From JAQIBY01 sp963676165 (GTDB taxonomy: Bacteria; Bacteroidota; Bacteroidia; Bacteroidales; ML635J-15): a DNA stretch of 64,000 bases. A model generated the notes under the pieces. The model saw only the letters and a list, made by a program, of their open reading frames with translations. It was not told where the DNA came from and did not search any database. Below are positions 26,609 through 39,500 of the stretch, piece by piece. The position numbers were made by a program, and so were the translations under genes. The stretch's first letter is position 1. Each line of letters starts with the position of its first letter. The stretch spans positions 1,488,001-1,552,000 of the forward strand of contig OY781043.1 of assembly GCA_963676165.1 (NCBI GenBank), read 5' to 3'.

Positions 26609-27541
26609 TTATTCAAAAAATGCTCTTTGTCCAATTCTGGCATCTTCGATATTCCAGCCAAAAGATAATTCTTCTGAACCCCTAGTTACTGCACTGATGT
26701 CACTAAATGTGAAATCGTGCGAGATTGCAAAATAATACTTGTCAAAGGTAAAACCCATCATTGCAACAAAGGAATCATTTGGCCTTAAACTAGCCCCAAA
26801 CCAAAAATCTTCATAAAATTCAAGTCTGATGTTAAAATCAGTTTGAATTGGTGTTACTTCGGTTGCTTTAAATAATACGGATGGAATGAGTGCAAAGTTA
26901 CGATTGTACGGAAAAGTTAAACGATAACCTGCAGTTAGAAAATAGTGACGAACAAGTTGGTTTGAATCTTCACTCCATGTACCGGTCAATTTCATTTTGG
27001 ATTGAAATAATTGAGTGATAGAAAAACCTGCCCAATATTTGTCATGATAAAGATATGCTCCAAAATGTGCGTCGGGAATGACCACCTGTAAGCGTTCGCT
27101 CAATAAAATTGGCTCAAATCCGTAAAAGTCTTCTTGCTCTAAACTTAAACGATAGTGCATGAGTTGCGCTGTAAGACCTAATCCTAATTTGAGATCGCGA
27201 TTCAATTCAAGATGATATGCATAAGTGAAATTTGCACCCAAGGTTTCGATTGGTCCAAACTTGTCGTGAAAAATCATTCCTCCAAGACCAACATTTTTTG
27301 TTTCCAATTGCTGGTGGTAAGAAACATATTGGGTGGCCGGCGATTCATTGACTCCAAGCCATTGTTTGTGAATGCTCAATCGGAGAGGGGAGTGTTCACT
27401 AACACTTCCTGCAACTCCAGGATTAATGATGTACCTGTTCTGATAATATTGACTGTATAATGGGAATTGCTGTGCGAACCCGCTTTGTGCCAACAAAATT
27501 AACACGAATGATATCAAACTATATTTTATCAACTTCCACAT
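26609..27541 (-). CDS. PorP/SprF-family outer-membrane protein
   Basis: The 310-residue protein has a signal peptide (cut after SGFA) and the family start QFPLYSQYYQNRYIINPGVAGS. It shares LRLSIHKQWLGVNESPATQ and the late DKYYFAISHDFTFSDIS block with its downstream paralogue. It begins 10 bp after the stop of the 4569-residue adhesin, matching the sprB-sprF order of Flavobacterium johnsoniae, where SprF is required for SprB to reach the surface. Two adjacent paralogues behind one cargo is unusual. They might form a hetero-oligomer or serve different cargo. Confidence 0.9.
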   Translation of the reverse strand: MWKLIKYSLISFVLILLAQSGFAQQFPLYSQYYQNRYIINPGVAGSVSEHSPLRLSIHKQWLGVNESPATQYVSYHQQLETKNVGLGGMIFHDKFGPIETLGANFTYAYHLELNRDLKLGLGLTAQLMHYRLSLEQEDFYGFEPILLSERLQVVIPDAHFGAYLYHDKYWAGFSITQLFQSKMKLTGTWSEDSNQLVRHYFLTAGYRLTFPYNRNFALIPSVLFKATEVTPIQTDFNIRLEFYEDFWFGASLRPNDSFVAMMGFTFDKYYFAISHDFTFSDISAVTRGSEELSFGWNIEDARIGQRAFFE

Positions 27542-27551
27542 ATATCTCGTT

Positions 27552-30500
27552 CTATCGTATTATTGTTACTGTTCCTGTCAATGGTTTACGACTGTTGGTC
27601 CCTAAATTTACATAGTAAATGTATGCACCTGTTGGTACAGGGTTACCGTCATAAGTACCATCCCAGAAAGGATCATCCCAACCGCCTTCATACAGGAGTT
27701 GTCCCCAGCGGTTATATACTTGAATTAAACAGCGTCTGTATAAATCTAAATGATCAATTTGCCATTCATCATTAAATCCATCACCATTTGGCGAGAATGC
27801 AGCAGGAATTCGGATACAATCTTCTTCTGATTCTGCTAAATTCACAATCACAGCATCATTGTTTTGCAAGCATTGATTGACATCATATACATTCACAATA
27901 TAATGCCCTGCAGGTATGGAGTCAATGTATGGATTTTGTTGTGTCCAAGATATGCCAGCTCCATTAATGAAAATTGTGTATGGCGGAGTTCCTCCTGTTA
28001 TGCTGTCAAGCTCTATGTATCCATCTTCAAGTCCATTGCATGAAGGAGATCCATATCCAACCATATCAATATAAATAGGGCTAGGCTGACGTATTTTGAT
28101 GATGCTATCATAACGACATCCATTGTCATCAGTGACAACTAAATTGTAATTTCCAGGGAATAATGTTGCGCCTGTTTGTTGTTGGTAAATGGTGTCGTTT
28201 CCAGGACCGTACCACATGTAATGATATGGTGCTTGTCCGCCAAATCCCTGAGCAATGGCTCTACCGTTATTGTATCCGTAACAAGTAACATCTCTGACTT
28301 CTGCCAATGCGTAAATAGAAGAGTCTGGTTCGTCAATATAGACAGTTCCCATGCCATTGCAACCTTCCTGGTCAGTTGCAACCACACTGTAGTATCCTTT
28401 TGAAAGATTGGTGTAAGGATTTCCGTAGAATTGTGCATCCCAAGCATAAGAGAAATTACCATTTCCTCCTGATGCAATGGCTTGTGCCCAACCTGAATTT
28501 CCATCACGACATAATACATCTTGTGTGATGAAGTCAAGAATTATACTTTCTGGTTGTGTTAAAGTCAAGGTGTCGTGACCAATACAACCCCAGTTATCAA
28601 TCACTTCAACAAAATAAGTGCCTGCAAATAATTCATCGATACTTTGAGTGTCGTTACCTGTATTCCAATCGAATGTAAATGGTAATGCTCCTTCATTGAC
28701 AATGGCTGTGAGTTCTCCATCTTTCGAACCATAACAGCTGATAGGTTGTGTAACCACAATTTCAGGGTTTAAGTTACCAACAGATTCAACCATGACTTGT
28801 TGTGCCCACGTACATCCGTGAAGGTCGGTTACTGTGACAGTATGTATGCCTGCTGCAATGTTAGGAACGATTCCTGTGCTGTCGCCAGTGGACCAATCGT
28901 ATTCATAGGATGGAGTCCCTCCAATTGTGGAAATAACTACTGATCCAGGAACATCATTACATTGAACAGGTGTTGTTGCAAAGCTCATGAGTAACGAATC
29001 CGGAGAGAATATTTCTACAGAGTCTAAATATACACAGTTGTTTGTATCAGTGACTGTTACGTACCACCAACCTGCGTTTAGATTGACTGCAGTGTCTGTG
29101 ACAGAATGTTCTGGATTATTCCAATCATATTCGTAAGGTGGAGTTCCAGCATTTGCATCCATATGAATAACTGCATATCCATCTGCAGAGGCAGGACATG
29201 ATGTCATGAAGCTTTCTGTGCTTGCAGATAATGGATTTGGTTCGAAAACAAAAGTTGAATCAATAAGGCTGCATCCGTTGGCGTCATTGACGTGTACGTA
29301 ATACATGCCAGCGCCTAAGTCTGTAATGTATGCAGAGTTGTTAATGGTATCACCGGTTTCATTTGTCCAGTAAATGGAATAAGGGATTATTCCTCCTGAA
29401 ACTGCTGCAATGGTTGAAGCATTGGCATCTCCATAACAGTTCAATGGGAGGGTGTCTCTTAAATCTATCGTTAATTCAAGCGGTTCATGAATGAAACTAG
29501 AGTCAATGTCTGTACAACCATTGTTGTCAGTGATTTCTAAACTATGCCATCCCGGAGTGAGATCAACAGCAGCTGTGTCTGTTCCCATCGGATTTCCATC
29601 CCATGTATAGAAATATGGAGGATTTCCACCAGTTACAATGGATTGTAATACGCCGTCATCATTTCCAAAACATGATATGTGAGTTGGTAAGAGGTTGATT
29701 ACGATTTCATCAGGTTCAGGAACGAGCATGTTTTGAGTTTCAGAGCACCCGTTTGCATCTGTCAAAATAAATGTAAAGTTTCCAGCTTCTATGCCAGTGA
29801 TAATATGAGTTCCTGCAATGATGTTTTCAAGTTCACCATCACCACCTGATCCATTTGTCCAGAATAGAGAATAATTGGATGTACCTCCGTTAATTTGAAC
29901 TGTTACCTCAGCATCTGATTGAGCATAGCACTCTATAGAATCAGACAAGGTTAAACTTAATGATGGGGCACTAGCGGGCTCCAGTACATTGAGAGTGGTA
30001 TCGTAATTACATCCGTTATTATCCGTGACATAAATATCATATTGCCCAGCTTCTAAATTAAATAGTGTAGGGAAGTTGCTGTTGTCAATACTGTCTCCTT
30101 CATATAACCATTGATAAATGAAATCTGGTGTTCCTCCTGTAAGATTTAATTGGACACTTCCAGTACTTTCTCCAAAACAATAGACAGAATCAATTGTTGC
30201 AGAGAAGTTGAATGGGAGTGGTTCATTAATGAAATAGTTTAAACTATCCGTTGTGCAATTGTTTGCATCACTAACAATCAAAGTGTAGTTACCATAAGCA
30301 AGGTTGCCAACGCTATCCACGCCAGTTTCAAATGTTGTGTTAGTTTCATCTAACCACTCATATTGATATGGAGGCATTCCTCCAAAAACATCAACTTGAA
30401 TGAATCCATTATTGTCTCCAAAGCAGGTAATATCACCCTGAGTTTCAAGTATAACTTCCAGACTGTCGGGTTGCATAATGTTGATGATTGTATCATAAAC

Positions 30501-33500
30501 ACAAGTACTGTCATCAACGATAGTTAGCATGTATTCACCAGCACCAATATTTTCAATGAAATCATCAGTGTCTAATGGGGTTCCTGGGTCTGCAGTATTA
30601 ATCCATTGCAGTATGTATGGTAAGGTTCCACCAGTTGGATTTAGATCGATATAAGCAGAGTTGTCACCGAAACATAGCGCATTTTGCACACTGTCTAGTC
30701 CGAAATACAGTGCAGGTGGCTCAATGATGGTTATGGAGTCAAATGTAGTGTATCCATTGGCATCAGTAGCAGTAACAAAATATTCTCCGGCAGGTATGAA
30801 GATCATCACACTGTCAGTCCATATTTCTGTGCCACTAGCATCTTCCCATGAGTAAGTATAAGGCTGTATACCTCCAGTAACTTGTATCCATGCTCCACCA
30901 GTTGAGTCTCCATAGCAATGAACATTGCTACCAATAATGGTGTGTAGTAGTTCGTCTGGTTCGTTGAGAGTGATTTGGTCTTCTGTTGTACAGCCATTAT
31001 CATCGGTGAGAGTTAAACTGTAGGTGCCAGCATGGACATTCCAGAGTGTGTCTGTTGTAGCCAAGTTGATGCCTGGGTTTAGGATGTCTTCCCAGTTGTA
31101 AAAATACGGTGAGGTTCCACCAACTTCAAGTGCCCATGCATAGGCATCAGATGCTCCAAATCCGGTTGCGTCAACACCGTCGAGAGAAACTGTAAGAACA
31201 TCTGGTTCTGGAAGGAAAATGGAGTCGTTTTGCACACATCCATTTGCATCCATTACGCTTAGATAATAGTATCCGGTTTCTAGACCGACTACAGTATCTG
31301 TGTTGGAAATGTTATTGTTTGCACTGTCTTCCCAATAATAGGTGAAAGGTCCTGCTCCTCCAATCATGTTTACAAAGAGAGAGCCTTCATTTCCACCATG
31401 ACAGAATGGGGTAGAGGTGATGAGGAAATCCATTTGAATGGAATCGTTTGTCTCTAACTTAATCAAAGTGTCAGCTTCACAGCCATTGGCATCCTGCACT
31501 GTGACATAATAAACACCTTCAGGTAAATTGAATAATGTGTCGTTATCCATAGAGAAATCACTCCACACATATGAATAATCAGGGGTGCCTCCTGAAACAT
31601 CAATACTCATAGAACCTGTTGAGTCACCATAACATTGAACAGCCGTTTGGTACGTGTCTGTAATGCTCAGTAATGGTGGCTCTGAAATGAATACCGTGGT
31701 ATCCCATGTGTATCCAAGTGCATCTGTGACAGTGAGGAAGTAGAATCCCGTTGGTAGATTATTAAATGTTGAATCGTTGGAAGTGTAACTTGCAGTTGCA
31801 TCTTGCCAATAGTAAGTGTATTCTGGTGTGCCACCAAAGGCGTTAGCAACTAAGTTCCCACTTGAATCAGGAGCGCAAAGTACGTCTTGGTGCAAAGTAA
31901 TATTTCCACCTAATGGATCATTTGGTTCTGTAATAATTACGGAGCCAGTCCATTCACATCCATTGGAGTCTGTTACTGTAATGTTGTATGTGCCAGCGCT
32001 TAAGTTGTTGGCAGTTTGATTTGTAGAAATAATGACTCCTGGAGCTGCTGCATTTTCCCATTCATAAGAGTAGGTTGGTGTGCCATCAGATGGGTTAACT
32101 GTTGCAGAACCGTCATTATTGCCCCATGTAGAAACGTTCACCTGAGAAGTTGTTGCAGTTAATTCATCAGGCTCTGAGATTACTGCAGATGCGATTTCAT
32201 TACATCCATTTGCATCGGTTACTGTAAGGAAATAGTTCCCTGTGGATAGGTTAGATGCTGTGTCGTCCAGTGAAACAGGATTGCTAAGTGCATCTTCCCA
32301 AAGGTATGTATAATTTGGGCTTCCTCCTGACACCTGAGCAATTGCCTCTCCATTTGCTTCACCAAAGCAAAGCACATCGTTTGTGATTATATTGATGGAT
32401 AATGCAACAGGATCGTTCAATGTAATATTGTTTTCAGCGGTACATCCATTTGTATCTGTTATTGTTACGGAATAGTTATTTGCCCCTAAATTTGTTTGTG
32501 TTGGGTTTGTGTTCCCTGCAATCGGAGCATCCCATAAGAAAGTATATGGAGCTGTTCCTCCATTACCAGTTGCTGTTAATCCGCCATCAAATAAGCCAGG
32601 ACAAGAAGGAATGCTATCAATTGTGATGTTAACACTGAGTGCATTTGCAGGTTCTGTGATGACAAAACTTTGATTAATAGGTCCGCAATTGTTATCGTCG
32701 TTCACGAAAATATGATATGTACCAGCTGGTAAACCTGTGATATCGTCAGCATTGACTCCAAGGTCTGTACCTCCATCATCTTCCCAAGAAAATGAGTAAG
32801 GAGGTGTGCCACCTGAAATGCTTGTGTAAATGTCTCCACTTGCATCTCCAAAACAAAGCACATGATGAATACTGTCTTCGGTAATGCTAAGCTGACTTGG
32901 TTCATTTAGATTTTGTGAAAGGATAATCTCACATCCTAAATTGTCAGTGACAATCATTTCATATAATCCTGCTGTGAGATTGCTTAATGTATTTGAAGTT
33001 TCTGCTGGATAGCCTGTCCAGCTGTAGAAATACGGTGGATAGCCATTGCTTGCAGTTACTACAATTTCACCATCATTTCCACCAAAACAACTTATGTGAG
33101 TAGTGTCTGTAATTGCTGCTGATAATGTATTTGGATCTACAGGAACATTGATTGTTAGCATCAATACACAAGTTCCATCATCCGAAATTGTCACATCATA
33201 ATCGCCACTTGCTAAATTGGATGCGGTTTCTCCTGACGAGACATTAGGATCCCAGTTGTATGTGTATGGAGCTGTTCCTCCTGCAGTGTTTAAAGTGATG
33301 CTTCCGTCACTATTTGCCAAACAACTGACAGGTGTGACGTCTGGACTTGCAGACAATCCATTTGCAGGTTGACCAATTGTCACAGTAAGACTGTCTTGGC
33401 AGCCCCAATCATCAGTGACAGTGACATGATAATCTCCAGCGGTAACATTTGTAATTTGTGTGCCAGAACCATTTGCATGATCCCAAGTGTAAATATATGC

Positions 33501-36500
33501 AGGGACACCACCTGTGACCTGAATTTCTGCAGAACCATCGTTAACACCAACACAAGAGGCATCTACGATACTAAGAATGCTAGCATCCAATTCGGTTGCT
33601 GGTTCTAATAGTGTTGCAGTTTGCGTGCTAGTACAGCCACTTTGATCTGTTAGTGTTAGGTTGTAATTTCCAACTTCAAGTCCTGATATTGTATGATTGC
33701 CAGCACTTAATGCACTCTCTGTTCCACTTGTACTGCCATTATCCCAAGTAACATCATAATCGGCTGTTCCGCCTGATATGTCCACGGTAATGCTTCCATT
33801 TGCTCCATTTAAGCAGGAAACGTTACTTGTTCCTGTAACACTGAAACTCAATGCACTTGGTTCAATCAGGGTAAAGTTATCTACAACTTGACAGCCATTT
33901 GCATCTGTAAGGCTAATGTCATAATTGCCAGCTTCTAAGTTTGATAGAGTATGCGATCCATCGCTTAGACCTGGAATATTATCGGTACTTGTCCCATTAT
34001 CCCAATTGATTGTGTAATTAGCAGTTCCGCCTGATATGGTATAGTCAACAGATCCATTAGTTTCACCATGACAAAGAATGTCATTCAGTGCATCTAAATT
34101 CAGGGCTAGTACATCTGGCTCATTGATAGTGAAATTGTATGTTTCAGTACAGTTTGCTGCATCTGTTACATCAATTTGATAGTTGCCAGCAGGAATGCCA
34201 TTGATAACATGTGGACCCCCTGCAGAAGCGAGGAAATTGCCATTGTCACTTCCGTTTGTCCAGTCAATATCATAAGTTGCAGTTCCTCCACTGACATTTA
34301 TTTCAAATGAAGCATTGGAATTACCATTGCAATCGGGTTCAACAATGTTCGAAACGGTGATGACAATTTCAGGATTGACGTTAATCGTGATATTGTCTGT
34401 GCCTTCACAGCCATTTATGTCTTGTACACTAACAGAATAAGTGTCTGTTGATGTCATTGTCACGGTATGAGATGGCATGTCAGCAAGGGAATGACTCCAA
34501 AGGTAAGTATAGGCAGGTGTTCCTCCTATAACAGCAGTATTTAAATTAGTACTTGTGTTGTAGCAAATAGGATTTGGTGCAGCAGTTAAAGTAACTGTCG
34601 GATTCTCATTGACAGTAACTATGATTTGATCCGTATTTGAGCATCCATTGGCATCATTCACAGTGACTTCATAGGTTGACGAAACTGCAGGACTAACAAC
34701 GTAGCTGTCATTTGGCCCTAGAGCAGGATTCCATACGTAACTGTACGGAGTATTACCTCCGCTTGTGTTGGCAGTTAAAGTCGAGTTTTCTCCTTCACAG
34801 ATAACTTGTGGGCTTGCTGTTATGTTTAAGCTTGGATTTGGATTAACTATGAGTTCAACGCTGTCATTCGCAGTACATCCATTTGTGTCTGTTAAAGTGA
34901 CTTGGTACCAAGTTGTATTTGCAGGGCTGACATTATGAGTTACGCCAAGTCCTAGACCATTATCCCAGAAGTAATTGTATGGAGCTGATCCTCCAGCGCC
35001 AATGGCATCCAATGTACTTGTTTCACCTTCGCAGATTGGGTTAGGAGTTGCAGTTGCAGTGACAGATGGAGCAGGGTAGGCATCAAGCGTAATGGCACCT
35101 TGTACTGAGCATCCATTTGCATCTGTTGCTGTGACAGTATAAGTTGTTGAAACTAATGGGTTGACAGTATGCGATTGACCAAGACCTAAACCTTGATCCC
35201 AATTGTATTCGTATGGTGGGGTAGTGCCATTGGCTGTTGCACTAATGACAGCATCTTCGCCTCCACAAACGGGGTTTGGTGTTCCACTAACAGTAATTGC
35301 TGGAAGCGGATTAATAAGTAAATCTACACTTGCAGTGTTGCTACAGGAGTTATTATCTTCAATGGTAACCGTATAAGTTTGATCTGTTGCCAGACTGACA
35401 GTATGTGTGTCACCAAGTCCAAGTCCTTGATCCCAAGTGTATGTGTACGGTGCTTGTCCTGATGTGCCACTTACCGTTAATGTTGCATCTTCACCTAAAC
35501 AAAGAGGGTTTGGATTTGCAATAGGATTTGCTTCCGGTAATTCATAAACATTGACTGTAATGTTTGCAGATCCTAAACAGCCATTTCCGTCAGTAACACT
35601 AACAAAATAGGTTGAGTCGTTTACAGGATTGACAGTATGCGATTGTCCAACACCTATGCCATTGCCCCAGAAATATGTGTAAGGAGCAACTGTACCAGAT
35701 CCTGTTGTTTCAATTAGACTAGGTTCACCAGCACATACTGGATTTGGACTTGCAGTTGTTGTAATGGTTGGAATATCACCCACAATAATCAACACATCGT
35801 CTTGTGCAGTACAACCGTTTGCATCGGTTACTGTGACAATGTATGTTTCATCAGAAGCTGGATTTACAGTATGACTTCCACCAACACCTAGTCCATTATT
35901 CCATTCGTAAGAGTAAGGACCTAAGCCATTTGTGCTGCTTGCGTTGAGGTTTACTGGTTCGCCTTGACACACAGGGTTTGGAATACCTTCTGCAGTAACA
36001 ACAGGCAATTCAAAGATTTGTACTTCAATGCTTTCAATGTCTTGGCATCCTGTGTTATCTGTCACTGTTACGGTATAGGTTGTATTGGAAACAGGATTGT
36101 CCCAGTGGTTAGCTCCCAGTCCTAAACCATTGTCCCAATCAAAAGTGTATGGCGCAGTTCCTGACGAAGCAAAAGCAGAAAGATACACAGATTCAAGGCT
36201 GCAAATTGGATTTGGATTTGCGGTCAACAACAGGTCAGGAGAATTGGCAACGGTCACAGTAACCTGAGCTGTGTTTTCACATCCATTATCATCGGTAATG
36301 GTAACATGATATGTTGTTGTATTAACAGGGTTTACAATTTGACTTCCACCTGTTTCAAGTCCATTGTCCCATGCAAAAGTATAAGGAGCAGTTCCACCTG
36401 AACCATTGGCTGTCAATGTGGAGTTTTGACCTCCGCATATTGTCGATGGGCTTGCAGTAATACTCACTGTTGGTTGATCGTTCACAGTAACAGTGACATT

Positions 36501-39500
36501 GTCAGAAACCGTACATCCTGCAGCGTCTGTTACAACCACTTCATAATACGTGTCAATAAGTGGAGTGACATTTGGATTTTGCATATTGCCCAATCCTTGA
36601 TTCCATGCAAAACTGTATGGTGAGGTCCCGTTTGAAACCGTTAAGTTTAGACTTGATGTTTCACCTTCGCAAAGAGGGTTAGGGTTTGCAGTTAAATTTG
36701 TCGTTGGTAAATCGTTGACAGATAGAAATACATCATCTTCTGCAGTACATCCATTCGCATCTGAAATGGTTACCGTGTATGTTGAACTGATAATAGGAAT
36801 AACCGATTGAGTTTGGCCTGCACCTATACTTGGCCAATCGTAACTGTAAGGACTACTTCCTCCAGAAGCTGTTGCAGAAAGTAAGGCTGTTTCACCTGAA
36901 CAAATTGGATTCGGTGCTGCTGTTGCAATAACACTTGGTTCATCAAAGGTAGTTACGGTAATATTGTCTTCAGCACTGCATCCTGTAGCGTCAGTAACTG
37001 TGACATAATACGTTGTTGTGCTACTAGGCGAAACTGTATGACTTTGTCCTAAACCTAAACCATTGCTCCAGTTGTAATCATACGGAGCTGTTGTGCCAGA
37101 TCCAGTTGCTGATAAAATAGAATTCGTATTAGGACAAATGGAATTTGGAGTTGCACTTATCGTAATTGTTGGTGCTGGACTCACATCTAAGACAACTTGG
37201 TCTGTGTTTGTACATCCATTTGCATCGGTTACTGTAAGATTGTAAGTCGTCGTTACTATTGGGCTTACTACAGGATTCTGTATGGCTGGTAAACCATTGT
37301 CCCATGCATAAGTGTATGGACTTGTTCCTCCAGATACATCTGGAAATAGTGTGGCAGATTCACCTTCACAAATAGGGTTGGGGTTGGCGTAAAGATTTGG
37401 TGTCGGATTATCGTTGACATTGACATCTATATCATCGGTTGAGGAACAACCATTGTCATCCGTAATTGTGACCACATAATTCGTAGTTACGAGTGGATTG
37501 TCAGTTTGGTTTTGACCATTGCCCAATCCTTGATTCCAAGTGTAAGCATAAGGCGCTAGTCCATTGCTCCCAATTGCAGACAAGTTTACTGTTTCACCTG
37601 AACAAATTGGATTTGGACTTGCATCTGCTGTCACTGTAGGTAATTCATACACGTCAACTAAAACGGTGTTCGATGCAGTACAACCATTTCCATCAGTCAC
37701 AGTGACTTCGTATGTAGTGGCTATGGTTGGATTGTCTGTTTGATTTTGACCCAACCCTAGTCCATTGTTCCAATCATAGGAGTAAGGGGCTATTGTTCCT
37801 GCTACAGTAGCTGAAAGGTTAACAACTTCTCCACTACAGACAGGGATTGGAATGGCATCTGCAGTTACCGTTGGGGCGGGTTCTATTGTTACATTGACAT
37901 TGTCTTCTGTTGTACATCCATTATCATCAGTGATGGTTACATGATAATTTGTTGGTACCAATGGTGATGCTGTAGGATTTTCAATTGCGGGAAGTCCATT
38001 GTCCCAAGCAAAAGAGTAAGGGCTACTGCCACCTGATGGGTTAGGATATAATGTTGTTGATCCGCTTTCGCAGATAGGATTTGGGTCTGCAATTAAATTG
38101 GATGTTGGATTTTCATAAACATCAACCAATACAGAGCCTGATGTTGTACAACCTGTTGCGTCAGTAATGGTTACTGAGTATGTTGTTGGACTGCTTGGAT
38201 TGTCGCTTTGATTTTGACCTGCACCTAAACCATTGTCCCAAGTATAAGTGTAAGGTGCTGTTCCTCCTGAACCATTGACACTTAGATTTACTGTTTCGCC
38301 AGAACAAACAGGATTTGGACTTGCTGTTGGATTTGCTGGTGGCATATCTGTGACAGTTACAGTCACAGATTGATTGACAGTACAACCATGTCCGTCAGAA
38401 ACTAAAACAGAGTAATTTGTCGTGCTTGCAGGAGTAATTCCATTATGATTTGCTCCTAAACCTAAACCATTGTCCCAGAAAAATGTGTATGGAGGGATGG
38501 TTCCACCTGCAGTTGCACTCAGATCTGTTGCGTCTCCAGGGCAAATTGGGTTTGGACTTGCACTTGCTGTTACAGTTGGTAAATCCCAAACTGTTACGGT
38601 TACATCATCTTCCGTTGTGCAACCGTTAGCGTCAGAAATTGTTACAGAGTATGTGGTTGTCATTGTTGGTTGCAATGAATGTGTGCTACCAACTCCCAAT
38701 CCTTGATTCCAAGTGTAGGAGTAAGGCGAAGTTCCTTGATTTCCTATGGCATTGAGAATAACTGTTTCCCCTTCGCAAATGGGATTTGGTACTCCTTCTG
38801 CTGTGACAACAGGGAGTTCAGTAACTTGGACAAGTATGCTCTCCTGATCCTGACATCCATTGGCATCTGTAACTGTTGCAGTGTATGTTGTGTTTGCTGC
38901 TGGGGTGATTACGTGATGATCTCCAGCACCTAGTCCGTTGTCCCATGTGAAAGTATAGGCGGGAGTTCCACCTGTTGCAGAAGCATTGAGATCACTGATC
39001 TCTAACGCACAAATGGGATTTGGAAATGCAGTTAAACTAATGACAGGTTCATCATAAACAGTGACGGTTACTTGATCTGTTGATGTGCAACCTGCAGCAT
39101 CAGTGATAGTTACATTGTATGTTGTCGTTGCAGATGGACTTACGGTATGATTTGCACCTGGTCCAATGCCATTGTCCCATTGGTAAAAATAGCCTGCTGT
39201 CCCTCCAGATCCTGTTGCGCTTAAATTTGTCGTTTGTCCTGGGCATATTGCTGCAGGAGTTGCTGTTGCAGTTACAGTTGGACTGTCATTAACATTTAAA
39301 GTAATGGATTCTTGACTTGTACACCCATTGTTGTCAGTTACTGTTAAAGTATAAGTCGTAGTAACTAATGGATTCACTGTTGGGTTTTGTGCATTGCCTA
39401 AACCATTGTCCCAGCTAAACATAAATGGTACTGAACCGCCCGTTAGTGTTGTGGTGATATTGCTTGTTTCTCCACTACAAACAGGGTTAGGACTTGCTGA